This document shows, piece after piece, positions 34,649-43,231 of a DNA stretch of 46,642 bases. The notes beneath the pieces are model-generated. The model was not told where the DNA came from, made no database searches, and saw nothing but the letters and a program-made list of their open reading frames with translations. Within the stretch, counting starts at the first letter, position 1. Every line of letters starts with the position of its first letter. The position numbers and the translations under genes are program-made. Source of the stretch: Thermoanaerobacterales bacterium UBA4880 (GTDB lineage Bacteria; Bacillota; Thermoanaerobacteria; Thermoanaerobacterales; UBA4877). Where the stretch lies: NCBI GenBank assembly GCA_002399285.1, contig DHDI01000005.1, positions 1-46,642 on the forward strand, in the 5' to 3' direction.

Positions 34649-35269
34649 TCAGTCATTTTTTATCAGTACGGCTCTTACGGGACTTGCTTCGGCGCATTTG
34701 ATCCTCAGCGGCAGACCTGTGAAGAAATATTCGTCCGGCTGCACATTATTGAGGCAGAGACCTTCGAATATGGGAATACCTGCACTTAAAAGCGTCTTAT
34801 GAACAGGGTAATCCTCGTCCCTGTCCACCGTGATATAGTCAAACCCAAAGGCTTTTATGTTCTTTTCCTCAAGGTATTCGGCGGCGTCTTCGGTGAGGCA
34901 GGCAAATTTGTCCGGCATGATCCCGGAGCGCATATATTGCGTGTTGTCCGTCTTTAAAATGAGGATCTCTCCCCTTTTTATATCAAAACTGCAGAGGTCA
35001 TGCGTCGTTATTGCCTCTACACCTTCGACAGCGATCAGTTTTGCTGCGCCGCAGAAGTTTTCCACATTCATGGCCTCCGCGGTTTGACCTCCTTTGATGA
35101 AATGTCTGGGACAATCGACATGGGTACCACAGTGAGAGCTCATTGATATCGCGGAGAGATCGTATCCACAGTTTTCTATGGTATCCAGCCATTTAAGCTC
35201 AAAGGAAGGATCGCCGGGATAAACCGGCATACCCTCCCATATCATCATGCTTATATCGAAGTATCTCAT
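34649..35269 (-). CDS. Cyclase-family (arylformamidase/KynB-like) hydrolase
   Basis: 206 residues. The family motif HxGTHxDxPxH is intact: His46, His50, Asp52 and His56 in SSHCGTHVDCPRHF, residues that bind metal in kynurenine formamidase-like enzymes. The N-terminus (DISMMIWEGMPVYPGDP) is typical. No kynurenine pathway gene is near, so substrate is open; the family includes isatin hydrolases and other amide or lactone hydrolases. Its ATG overlaps the trxB stop by 4 bp, so translation is coupled. Confidence 0.85.
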   Translation of the reverse strand: MRYFDISMMIWEGMPVYPGDPSFELKWLDTIENCGYDLSAISMSSHCGTHVDCPRHFIKGGQTAEAMNVENFCGAAKLIAVEGVEAITTHDLCSFDIKRGEILILKTDNTQYMRSGIMPDKFACLTEDAAEYLEEKNIKAFGFDYITVDRDEDYPVHKTLLSAGIPIFEGLCLNNVQPDEYFFTGLPLRIKCAEASPVRAVLIKND

Positions 35270-36177
35270 ATCTGCCGGGAAATATATTTTTCTGCGTTGA
35301 CTGCGGCTATCGCCCCGTCGGACATCGCAGTGACAAGCTGTCTAACGGATTTTCCCCTTACGTCTCCGGCTGCAAATACCCCGGGTATATTTGTCTCCAT
35401 CTCTTCGCTGCCTAATATATATCCGTTATTGTCCAAATCTACAATGCCTTTTACCTGCTGCGTGTCGGGCACATTTCCTATAGCCACGAATACGCCGTCC
35501 AATTTGATTTCACTCTTTTCACCGGTATTGACGTTCCTGATGACTGCTCCTTCGACAAACTCGCCGCCCTTAATTTCGTCCACCACACTGTCCCATACAA
35601 ACTCTATCTTGGGATTTTTAAACGCCCTTTCCTGATCCGCCTTTGTCGCCCTAAGCTCATGTCTCCTATGCACAACATAGACCTTTTGAGCGTATCTTGT
35701 CAAAAATACCGCGTCTTCCACGGCGGTATTGCCTCCGCCTATTACCGCTACCGTTTTGCCCCTGAAAAAAGCTCCGTCGCAGGTAGCACAGTATGATACA
35801 CCCATCCCTCTCAGCTGCTTCTCGCTTTCTATCCCTATTTCTCTCGGATATGCGCCCATGGCAAGTATCACCGTTTTTGCCTCATATTCTTTGCCGCCCG
35901 CTATTATTCTTTTGGGTTGCGATTTCAGTTGGATATCGGATATTTCTCCATAGGTTATCTCCGCATCATACCTCTTTGCCTGTTCTTCCATCTTCATAAC
36001 AAGGTCCGGACCCGCGACCGACACATAGCCGGGATAGTTTTCAATGTTGTGGGTGGTCGCGGCCTGGCCGCCCAGAACCTTTTTCTCTATGATCAACGTC
36101 TTCAATTCTGCCCTGCCCGAATAAATCCCCGCGGTAAGACCGGCCGGGCCGCCGCCGATTATTATTACATCGTACAT
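35266..36177 (-). CDS. trxB: Thioredoxin reductase
   Basis: 303 residues from the ATG at 36177, with GGAGGTAA upstream. FAD site GGGPAGLTAG at 8-17, redox pair Cys130-Cys133 in SYCATCDGAFF, NADPH site IGGGNTAVED, and the C-terminal FAD segment GVFAAGDVRG are all present. It passes electrons from NADPH to thioredoxin. The downstream cyclase gene overlaps. No thioredoxin gene lies in the window. Confidence 0.95.
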   Translation of the reverse strand: MYDVIIIGGGPAGLTAGIYSGRAELKTLIIEKKVLGGQAATTHNIENYPGYVSVAGPDLVMKMEEQAKRYDAEITYGEISDIQLKSQPKRIIAGGKEYEAKTVILAMGAYPREIGIESEKQLRGMGVSYCATCDGAFFRGKTVAVIGGGNTAVEDAVFLTRYAQKVYVVHRRHELRATKADQERAFKNPKIEFVWDSVVDEIKGGEFVEGAVIRNVNTGEKSEIKLDGVFVAIGNVPDTQQVKGIVDLDNNGYILGSEEMETNIPGVFAAGDVRGKSVRQLVTAMSDGAIAAVNAEKYISRQI

Positions 36178-36299
36178 GATTATTACCTCCGTTTCTGTTC
36201 CTTCTGTCTTTATTATATACAATATAAATAAATAAACAAAATACAGGTTTATTTAGCGAAAAAGTGTGCAGACTAGATCATGAGAAAGGAGCAGCGAAG

Positions 36300-36545
36300 A
36301 TGAAAAAAAATATAGGCGATCTGGATGCTTTTATAAGGATATGGGCGGGAAGCTATGTATTCGGCAGAGGAATAAGCAAAAAATCACTGCTTATGACGTC
36401 GTTGGGAGGGCTTGTCATGTCCGAGGCGCTTACCAAAACATGCCTGATCTATTCGGTGCTTGGGGTATCCACGCTGAATAATGAGATCAGCACCAAGACC
36501 GGTCAGATCCGCGGAAACTTTACCGGAGAAATAACCATGGATTAA
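36300..36545 (+). CDS. DUF2892 (YgaP-like) membrane protein
   Basis: 81 residues from the ATG at 36300, behind AAAGGAG; the longer frame upstream is unsupported. The sequence KNIGDLDAFIRIWAGSYVFGRGI matches the start of DUF2892/YgaP transmembrane domains. Hydrophobic stretches (about 30-45 and 46-62) likely form a hairpin in the membrane. YgaP proper adds a rhodanese domain, which is missing here. The function is unknown. It faces the MazG-like gene. Confidence 0.7.
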   Translation: MKKNIGDLDAFIRIWAGSYVFGRGISKKSLLMTSLGGLVMSEALTKTCLIYSVLGVSTLNNEISTKTGQIRGNFTGEITMD

Positions 36546-36553
36546 TCACCGCT

Positions 36554-36868
36554 TTATTTAATATAACCCTTTTTCTTGAGCTTGTTTATATGTTCCTCCA
36601 CTTTCTCCTCAATATTTATTCCATAGGTGTCCTCCATGACAAACATCATGGATACGGCGACCTGGGCCACATCAAGAAGCTCTCCGGATATGCGGTCCAA
36701 TACCTCCTTTTCGCTCATATTCACCTTTTCACCGTTCAGCCCTCTGAACTTACCTATAGCCTGTGCCAGCTCCCCCGCTTCCTCCATAAGCTTGAGGGCA
36801 GTGGATTCGATGCTCGGCGTAAGATTATTGAGCTTTGGCAGGCTGAGTACCTTATAATCGTTTTCCAT
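36554..36868 (-). CDS. MazG-like nucleotide pyrophosphohydrolase
   Basis: 104 residues, one MazG unit. The metal-binding EExxE is Glu29, Glu30 and Glu33 (LMEEAGELAQAIGK), and the second motif GELLDVAQV (62-70) supplies the ExxD pair, Glu63 and Asp66. The family hydrolyses non-canonical or surplus nucleoside triphosphates. Length suits the short all-alpha NTP-PPase group. The start is ATG behind GGAGTG; a TATAAT lies about 25 bp upstream on the minus strand. Confidence 0.82.
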   Translation of the reverse strand: MENDYKVLSLPKLNNLTPSIESTALKLMEEAGELAQAIGKFRGLNGEKVNMSEKEVLDRISGELLDVAQVAVSMMFVMEDTYGINIEEKVEEHINKLKKKGYIK

Positions 36869-36933
36869 AATTTTTCACTCCATTTCATGTATAAACTTAT
36901 TATATCAGGAAAATCTATTAAATAGAAGGGACT

Positions 36934-37352
36934 TATAGCAGCCGAGCGAAGACTGATCTATGTTCTAACGGATGTATATCAGTCGGGCAAAGGTTATTTT
37001 AGGTCGCAGGATTTAATATAGCCGGAGCGAAGATTGCTATATGTATTGAACCTATGTATATTGGTCTCCCGATTGAAATATGTGGGGCAGATATGTATAT
37101 CGGTTGAGCCAAGACTGTTAAAGGTGTCGATTGAATTTAGTATAAATTAAATTTTACCTGTTTCTATAGCGGTCTAAAGATTGTTATGGGAGCATTAGAT
37201 ATCTTTATCGGTCGGTCAAAGGTTGTTTAAGGTGTTGCAGTTATCTGCTGCTGCCGAAAGGTGACACTGGGTGGCGAGAATGCTTTTACCAGCCGGAGAG
37301 AAGGTTGCTATGGGTTCCTTCGGGCTAAAACGGGCTATGAGCCTGTTTTTTT
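36934..37352 (+). ncRNA. Candidate structured RNA: tandem ~40-nt degenerate hairpin units
   Basis: This region has no convincing gene. It holds at least nine diverged units starting near 36934, 36975, 37017, 37057, 37096, 37165, 37204, 37244 and 37285, a period of 39-42 nt apart from one 69-nt step. The consensus is about TATAgCGGtCGaGC followed by gAAGaTTGcTATaGGT. The unit at 37017 is a hairpin (TATAGC 37017-37022 with GCTATA 37036-37041). The unit at 37165 keeps the stem through two G-U pairs (GTTATG 37183-37188). The series ends in a plus-strand terminator. No known RNA family is recognised, and the ~40-nt period and stops exclude a coding repeat. Strand is inferred from the terminator. 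Confidence 0.5.
37327..37352 (+). terminator. Rho-independent terminator of the candidate RNA
   Basis: AACGGGCT (37329-37336) pairs with AGCCTGTT (37340-37347; one G-T), loop ATG, then seven T (37346-37352). No plus-strand protein gene precedes it except the DUF2892 gene about 780 bp away, so it probably ends a non-coding transcript. Confidence 0.7.
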
Positions 37353-37418
37353 CTTCTATAAAATAAAGCCCCCGTCAGGCATTGCACCTATACGAGAGCT
37401 ATACATACTCACTTGCTG

Positions 37419-37889
37419 TTACTGTACATTATACATCCCGTTGCACGCCATGTAATTATAAATCTTTTCTCCGTGTTCCTGTTCTTCCTTTTGTATATGG
37501 CTTAAAGCTTGCCTTGCCGCATGATCCCTGAATTCAAAGACCGAGGTATCATACGTGCCCGACACATATTTTTCTGTGGCAAGCATATCCGTACACATTT
37601 CCGCGTCTTCAGGATTCGTGTTTTTCGCCTGAGACATTGGGGCTGCCTGATACTGCTGAGATTGACCGCTTTGCTGCTGTCCGGCGACGGCAAGGTTTGG
37701 GGCCTGGCCGTTTTGCATCTGATTGATGGTATCAAGGTGGCGCTGTTCATCCTTTGCAAGATCGCTGAACAGGTTCTTAAGCTGTGGATCATGGGCCTGG
37801 CAGGAATACTTATTATATTTTTTTATGCACATATCCTCATGATCCTTTTGATCTTTAAGTAACAGTGTCTCTTTCTGAGAAAGATTCAT
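37419..37889 (-). CDS. CotF-like spore coat protein
   Basis: 156 residues of the spore-coat F (ferritin-like helical) family. An N-terminal helical half (LLLKDQKDHEDMCIKKYNKYSCQAHDPQLKNLFSDLAKDEQRHLDTINQ) and a C-terminal helical half (EMCTDMLATEKYVSGTYDTSVFEFRD, ending QALSHIQKEEQEHGEKIYNYM) flank a Gln/Ala/Pro-rich linker (about 58-90). The ATG lies behind AGGAGGTG. CotF proteins occur in the spore coat; their function is not known. A weak hairpin (about 37366-37382) with T-rich flank may end it. Confidence 0.82.
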   Translation of the reverse strand: MNLSQKETLLLKDQKDHEDMCIKKYNKYSCQAHDPQLKNLFSDLAKDEQRHLDTINQMQNGQAPNLAVAGQQQSGQSQQYQAAPMSQAKNTNPEDAEMCTDMLATEKYVSGTYDTSVFEFRDHAARQALSHIQKEEQEHGEKIYNYMACNGMYNVQ

Positions 37890-38043
37890 TTACAATACAC
37901 CTCCTGTATATATCATTTGTAAATGAATCATATAATATTCAAATTTCCTTCTTGCCAAACATAGCACAGCCGGTTTTATACATCGGCATATCTCATGGCC
38001 GCAATAGGCAGGATACATACAATCTAAAGCCGTAAAATGGCTG

Positions 38044-38094
38044 CAGGTTGTATACAAACTGGCAGGCCGTGACAAATCATGCAAGGCAAGGCGG
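38044..38094 (-). repeat. Dispersed intergenic repeat, copy C (right module only)
   Basis: Read on the minus strand this is the right module alone: CCTTGCATGATTTGTCACGG, CCTGCCAGTTTGTATACAAC, CTG. It differs from copy A at few positions. The hairpin module is missing. It lies 17 bp past the stop of the PRD regulator, in sense orientation with it. Confidence 0.75.
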
Positions 38095-38110
38095 TTTATA
38101 TGCCATCAGC

Positions 38111-40024
38111 TCATTCGATAATATTGTTCATAAATTCATCATAGGATCTCGTTTTCATTATCAGCGCCAGTTTTTTAGAATCACTTACCACATTGCTCAG
38201 CCAATTAAAGAAAACGCGCGTTATTTTTTGATTGTCTTTTTTTATGGATAATAGAAGCACTAACTTGACCTGAAAATCTCCCCATTGTATCGGTTTTTTC
38301 AACAGCGCCACCGATACCCTCGATTCCCTGCTGATCGGAGACAGCGGGTGCGGAATTGCAAAGGAATAGATATAGGATGTGGGAGAAAATCCCTCGCGCT
38401 TCAATACCTCGTCCTTGAAATTCTGCTCGACTAGGCCGGCGCTGTAAAGTTCGTCGCTCATAAAGCTCAATACCTTTTGAGGTGTGTCAAGATCAAGATC
38501 AACATAAAAAAAACGCGGCTCCATCATGGTTTTGATGGTCGAGGCAAACTCGCTCTTTAATTTATTGTTGTCAAGCAGGTTAAGGGCTTTAAAGACCTTT
38601 ATCTCATCATCCAGGTTGACAAAAATAGAGATCACCACCGTCAAAATATCCAAATTATGCTCTATCGGCAAAGTAGTCAGGATCAAATCGGGCTTTGCCT
38701 TGAGTACGGCTTCCCTTTCAAAATAATTCATGGATCCGATGATCGTAACTCGCTCATAGAACATATTCTTTATTTTTTCCATACATAGATTTGCCAAAGA
38801 CTGATCGTTGGGATTTATTATGATAACTCTGTATTTATCATCGTGATTTACCCTTTCCAGAGCGCCGCCCAACTGCTGTTCAAAAAAAGTGATGTCATTC
38901 TCGTCGGGCGCAATGTCTAATCTTTCTTTGATCAGACTGGCTACCCAAACCGCCATTTCAAAGATGAACGGATATTTGTACTTTAATTCGTCAAGGCATA
39001 GATTGGTAATATGCATATCGTTCTTTTTGCGTTCTATGAGCAGCAAAATATGAGCGGACAATGATTTCTTTAGAATCTCATCTTCCCTCAGATCCAACTC
39101 AAACTGAATATTTATTTCCTGCAATATTTCATTCACCAGATCATCTACGGCAAAATCACGGCTTAAGGGCAGCTCCATAGTTTCAATATCGACCTGCCTC
39201 TTTCCAAATAATATCAATGCCAAAACCGCGGTCTCATCTCTTTTGACTTCGATCGGCAAAATTTCGGATAGTTCATTATAGAATTCATCGGCTATAATAA
39301 GTTCCATGCTATCCGCAATGTTCTGATCCATCCTTGGCGTCTGTATATAATCGCGGTGAAGCATACGTTCGACGGCGGTCCCTACGTAGGCGATAACAAC
39401 AGGGAACTCCATTCTCCTTATGCAGTAATTATATTTTTTAAGCACATCCTCCAGCAGGACCCTAACTGCAGAGAAATCATAATCCGTGAATATGCCCGCC
39501 ATGATATCCAGATTTAAGATGTTCTCCTTTATCTTTTTCATAAGAAGGTTTACATAAAACTTCCTTATACTCTCCTCATTTCCTCTTAAGTATATATAAT
39601 TTTTCCGCCTGACCAGCTTCAGTGCAGGATAGGGCTCCAATAACTTTTTAATTTCCCTTAGATCATTTTCGAGCGTAGAATAGCTGACATATAATTTGTC
39701 TATGACATTCAGCAAATTAAGTTCGCTCTCTTTAAACAGTAATTCCTGGATGATATATAAACATCTTTCAAAGGAAGATTGTATGATCGTCAATTCAGGC
39801 TGAATATTTAATTTTGATAATGCCGCGGCGTTCAGATGATAGCCGTTCTTATCGTCGGATTTAATGACCGTCTCATTATAATATTGATTTATAAAGACAA
39901 TATCGGATCTTATCGTACGGTCGGACACATTAAAAAATGCGCAGAGCTCCTTGCCGGTCATCCAGTCATCTGAGTTTTTGAGTATGGCTATGATCGCTTC
40001 TTGTCGCTTATTAAGCACCTCCAT
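38111..40024 (-). CDS. PRD-containing PTS transcriptional regulator (MtlR/LicR type)
   Basis: 637 residues. N-terminal HTH (about 3-60, GKELCAFFNVSDRTIRSDI), a second HTH-like region (about 70-150), two PTS regulation domains (about 170-385), an EIIB-like domain (about 398-480) and a C-terminal EIIA-fructose-type domain with His559 in FAIPHPL. Such activators read PTS phosphorylation through PRD and EII histidines and cysteines. The EIIB-like P-loop reads NPND (404-407) where a Cys-containing CGSG-type motif is normal, so the phospho-cysteine is missing. The start is ATG at 40024, close behind GGAG. It is the last gene of the PTS operon and probably controls it. Confidence 0.88.
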   Translation of the reverse strand: MEVLNKRQEAIIAILKNSDDWMTGKELCAFFNVSDRTIRSDIVFINQYYNETVIKSDDKNGYHLNAAALSKLNIQPELTIIQSSFERCLYIIQELLFKESELNLLNVIDKLYVSYSTLENDLREIKKLLEPYPALKLVRRKNYIYLRGNEESIRKFYVNLLMKKIKENILNLDIMAGIFTDYDFSAVRVLLEDVLKKYNYCIRRMEFPVVIAYVGTAVERMLHRDYIQTPRMDQNIADSMELIIADEFYNELSEILPIEVKRDETAVLALILFGKRQVDIETMELPLSRDFAVDDLVNEILQEINIQFELDLREDEILKKSLSAHILLLIERKKNDMHITNLCLDELKYKYPFIFEMAVWVASLIKERLDIAPDENDITFFEQQLGGALERVNHDDKYRVIIINPNDQSLANLCMEKIKNMFYERVTIIGSMNYFEREAVLKAKPDLILTTLPIEHNLDILTVVISIFVNLDDEIKVFKALNLLDNNKLKSEFASTIKTMMEPRFFYVDLDLDTPQKVLSFMSDELYSAGLVEQNFKDEVLKREGFSPTSYIYSFAIPHPLSPISRESRVSVALLKKPIQWGDFQVKLVLLLSIKKDNQKITRVFFNWLSNVVSDSKKLALIMKTRSYDEFMNNIIE

Positions 40025-40089
40025 CACTCCAAACCGATCATTAAGAAAGATGTGCGGCCAAGCAGGCCTGGCCACACACCCCTGCGATC

Positions 40090-41178
40090 TTATTTTATAA
40101 AGTCAAAAGCATATTCAGGCTTTATCAAGTCCAACAGCATCAATTCCTGTGTAGGTATTTTCCCCACTAAATTTCTTTCACCATCATTGGGCATATCCCT
40201 TTTGACGATCTCCAGCTCGCCGCGGTAATGGGCCAGGTTGTCGTTGACAATTACCACGTCTCCCCTATGAAACATTTCATTATGACATTGTTTGTAAGGT
40301 ATGCCCTTATCTCCGTAATCCCCGCGCGGCATGCTGCTTCGTATAAAATAATCCGACGCGTCGCCTCTATCAAAATGAGTGTAGTTATAAATGATATTGC
40401 GCTCTTCCTCAGTAACATTTTCTTCTGATTCTATCTTGATCGTAATTTTAGTTTTATCGACCTGCGATATCGCCTTTAATTCGTCCTCTTTGGCAAAGGC
40501 ATTCCCGATTATGATGTCATCGATCTTTTTGGTTGCGAGCAGATGTCTTACCTGAAGATCGATAGGCAGTCCCCGGTGTATCTCGCAGGTAGGCAGACCC
40601 GCAGATACAGGCCATGGGCCAAACGTATTTTCATTATTGCTTGAAACAAATGCGGATACGGGAATATTCAAGGCCCGGTATTTATCCGTGAACTCCATAA
40701 ATCTATTCCATCCCAGTCCGGTGTATCTCTGCGGATAGAAGTTATGGCAGACGGACATATTCCTTACATCGGCTCCCCTTTCGATCATCAGATCCAAAGC
40801 CATATTAGAACTGCCGTTAAATTCAATAGAAATCCCGTATGGGTTGTTGGTTATTGCTATATCCTCCCTGTCCCCGAAATGTCCATCCAGCCGCACAATA
40901 TCCACATTCATATTGGAAAACGGCTTTAAATCATAAGGCGTTGCGCCAAGGTGTTCAAATACATCGGGATTGGTGTCTACCGCCACGATATATCCAAGTG
41001 AATGCGCCTGTATCATAAATTTTGTAAACTTTTTTATGGTGTCCTCCCGAGATTCATTTACCGACAGCAGGCACGTAAATATCCTGGTGAATCCATATTT
41101 TTGGGCCATCCTCATATAATCGTAATCTTTGTCCTCCGTGGAATGTTCCGGATAAACGGATATACCCATTCTGTGCAT
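40090..41178 (-). CDS. MupG-family (DUF871) 6-phospho-glycosidase-like TIM-barrel protein
   Basis: 362 residues from the ATG at 41178, with AAGGAGG upstream. The N-terminal barrel opens with MGISVYPEHS and carries TRIFTCLLS, DTNPDVFEHLGA, IVRLDGHFG and VCHNFYPQRYTGL, all DUF871 features. The C-terminal domain is smaller (about 250-362). Characterised MupG from Staphylococcus splits N-acetylmuramic-acid-6-phosphate-N-acetylglucosamine after PTS import. Here the neighbouring transporter is Lac/cellobiose-type rather than MurP, so a different phospho-disaccharide is possible. Confidence 0.85.
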   Translation of the reverse strand: MHRMGISVYPEHSTEDKDYDYMRMAQKYGFTRIFTCLLSVNESREDTIKKFTKFMIQAHSLGYIVAVDTNPDVFEHLGATPYDLKPFSNMNVDIVRLDGHFGDREDIAITNNPYGISIEFNGSSNMALDLMIERGADVRNMSVCHNFYPQRYTGLGWNRFMEFTDKYRALNIPVSAFVSSNNENTFGPWPVSAGLPTCEIHRGLPIDLQVRHLLATKKIDDIIIGNAFAKEDELKAISQVDKTKITIKIESEENVTEEERNIIYNYTHFDRGDASDYFIRSSMPRGDYGDKGIPYKQCHNEMFHRGDVVIVNDNLAHYRGELEIVKRDMPNDGERNLVGKIPTQELMLLDLIKPEYAFDFIK

Positions 41179-41226
41179 CGTATCAGACCTCCTTATAAGT
41201 AAATATAACACATTATCGCAATTATG

Positions 41227-41763
41227 TCAGAAACAGTATTCTTTGATATCTGCGGTGTTATCGTCATGTACGGCAAGGGATTTCGCGACATAGCATAAAT
41301 TCTGCAATGAGCGGTTCAAACCGGCCTGGCCCTTTTTGGGACATTTTACGATATACATTTTATCCCTGTACTTTTCTATTACCTCAATATTCTCAGCCGA
41401 CATAGACGAAACCGCGGGTATTCCAGTGGTACCAATGATGCCGTCCGTAAGTTCAACGCACATCTGCGCATAGTTCTTATCATTAAACGCCGGTCCACAG
41501 ATAACAACGTCCGGATGTATTTTATTCACTGCCTCGCATATTTTCTCTGTCACTCTTTGTTTATTGCCCATATATGTTCCCGTTCCACAGTATAGACTGG
41601 CAACGATTTTTGCATCGATCTGTTTTAAATAAGGCTGCATCATAATACCCGGACCTATGGGAACCTTTTTTGCCCCAAGCGGCAACATTTTATCATCCTT
41701 CGTGCCCATTCCCGATTCGATTTGATCATAAAGCGCCACAATTTTTATCATGTCTGAATTCAC
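41227..41763 (-). CDS. GrdB-like half protein (glycine/sarcosine/betaine reductase component B family)
   Basis: 178 residues resembling the first part of GrdB-type reductase subunits (ASLYCGTGTYMGNKQRVTEKI, DVVICGPAFNDKNYAQMC, GTTGIPAVSSMSAENIEVIEKY). The usual GrdB is about 430 residues and carries its selenocysteine in the missing C-terminal half. The chain ends at a TGA after EYCF. The start is GTG at 41763 behind AAGGAG; an ATG four codons later is an alternative. It lies between the PTS IIC and MupG-like genes, so its substrate is likely sugar-related and not glycine. Its actual activity is unknown. Confidence 0.75.
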   Translation of the reverse strand: MNSDMIKIVALYDQIESGMGTKDDKMLPLGAKKVPIGPGIMMQPYLKQIDAKIVASLYCGTGTYMGNKQRVTEKICEAVNKIHPDVVICGPAFNDKNYAQMCVELTDGIIGTTGIPAVSSMSAENIEVIEKYRDKMYIVKCPKKGQAGLNRSLQNLCYVAKSLAVHDDNTADIKEYCF

Positions 41764-41784
41764 CCGGCTCCTTAAGTATTTATA

Positions 41785-43155
41785 TTAAAGTGATAAATCG
41801 TCCAATGAGAAGTCATCGGTTCCCGAATCACTATCTTCGCTTTCATCCTTCAAATACTGCTTATCTACCACTTTAATGAAAGGATAGTAAATAAGCGCTC
41901 CTAAAGCAATTAAAAATATTTGCAGAACCGCGCCCTGCCAACCTGATGAAAGGAACCCGGAAATTATCGGCGGTGTCGTCCACGGCATAATTACACCGTT
42001 GCAAATCGGAACGATCCCTATCCTCATAGTAATGTACGAAATAAGAATATTGACCATCGGAGTCAGAATAAATGGCACAGCCATAATGGGATTCAATACG
42101 ATCGGCAATCCAAAAATAATAGGTTCATTTATCTCAAATATACCAGGTACAATGGCAAGTTTACCAAGTTGTTTGATCCTCTTAGATTTGCAGAAGAAGA
42201 GCATTATGATCAGCAGCGAAAGCGTCGAACCTCCGCCGCCATATGTGGCAAACAGATCCTGGAACTGGCTGTTGATAATGTGCGGCAGTGGATTGCCTGC
42301 CTGCAAAGCTGCTAAATTTTCGGCAGATAGCGCATATAGAATAGGCCTGAAAACTGAATCTGTAATATTTGTACCATGAATACCAAAGAACCACAATATA
42401 TGTGCAAACAAATAAATTCCCAGCATTGCTCCCAAAGTATCCCCAACTTTTTGTAACGGCATCTGTAATATCTTATATACAAAGTCGAATGCATTGCCCC
42501 ATGATGTCAATGAGAACAATACCCTTATCAGGAAAAATACTATAATAACCATGGCGATCGGAAACAATGCCGCAAATGATTGCCCGACTGTCGGAGGCAC
42601 ACCACTCGGCATCTTTATGGTCCAATTCTTATCTTCCACCCATTTGTAAATCCTGACTGAGATAAATGCGCAAAAAATCCCTATAAATATACCTTTGGAA
42701 CCAACCCACTGCAGGGGAATGCTTGCAACTTCTATAGCAGTTGAAGAACCTTCCGGAATATATTCGGTGGTAAAAGGCATAAGAATAAACCAACTCAAAA
42801 TAGCCACTGCAGCGCCAAATATTGGACTGACCTTTTCCTCCTTTGCATAATTATATCCAATACCAATAACTACGAAAATTGCCATAATCGAGAATGTCGC
42901 GTTCGTTATATTAGAGAAATATGATGAAATTGATGTCCCAGCTATATTCGTATTGCTCAATAAATTGATCCAAGCCTGTACCGGGAAATTTGAAATCAGC
43001 ATAAATATTGAACCGACTACCAAAAGCGGCATACTTACCAAAAAGCCATCTCGGATTGCCATAAGATATTTATTTGTGCTTATATATTTTGCAATCGGCA
43101 TCAATTTTGATTCAAACGTATCCATTAAACTATTTTTCATTCTGTTCTCTTGCAT
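41785..43155 (-). CDS. PTS EIIC, lactose/cellobiose family
   Basis: 456 residues, about ten membrane segments. The start is the ATG at 43155, with GGAGAGG 8 nt upstream; an ATG six codons earlier overlaps AAGG. Family landmarks are RDGFLVSMPLLVVGSIFMLISN, the re-entrant region with FGIHGTNI, GGGGSTLSLLIIMLFFCKSKR, and GIFEINEPIIFGLPIVLNPIMAVPF, the last holding the substrate-site Glu. It imports and, with IIA and IIB, phosphorylates a beta-linked disaccharide or related sugar. The C-terminus is acidic. Confidence 0.93.
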   Translation of the reverse strand: MQENRMKNSLMDTFESKLMPIAKYISTNKYLMAIRDGFLVSMPLLVVGSIFMLISNFPVQAWINLLSNTNIAGTSISSYFSNITNATFSIMAIFVVIGIGYNYAKEEKVSPIFGAAVAILSWFILMPFTTEYIPEGSSTAIEVASIPLQWVGSKGIFIGIFCAFISVRIYKWVEDKNWTIKMPSGVPPTVGQSFAALFPIAMVIIVFFLIRVLFSLTSWGNAFDFVYKILQMPLQKVGDTLGAMLGIYLFAHILWFFGIHGTNITDSVFRPILYALSAENLAALQAGNPLPHIINSQFQDLFATYGGGGSTLSLLIIMLFFCKSKRIKQLGKLAIVPGIFEINEPIIFGLPIVLNPIMAVPFILTPMVNILISYITMRIGIVPICNGVIMPWTTPPIISGFLSSGWQGAVLQIFLIALGALIYYPFIKVVDKQYLKDESEDSDSGTDDFSLDDLSL

Positions 43156-43231
43156 CCTTGTTTCCTCTCCCATCCTTTAATATTTTCATACAACTTAAAT
43201 TATTGCCCTATAAAAACTGCATGACAATAGA

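Noticed and set aside
37261..37455. 64-codon ORF in the hairpin-repeat region
   Set aside because: It has no ribosome site, starts within a repeat unit and runs through the terminator.
37911..37940. Sigma-G-like promoter (GAATA, 18 nt, AATGATA) before the CotF-like gene
   Set aside because: The transcript would begin within the AGGAGG ribosome site, leaving no usable leader.
41178..41229. Selenocysteine SECIS hairpin after the TGA of the GrdB-like gene
   Set aside because: Only a weak four-pair stem can be drawn, and a strong ribosome site for the next gene follows.
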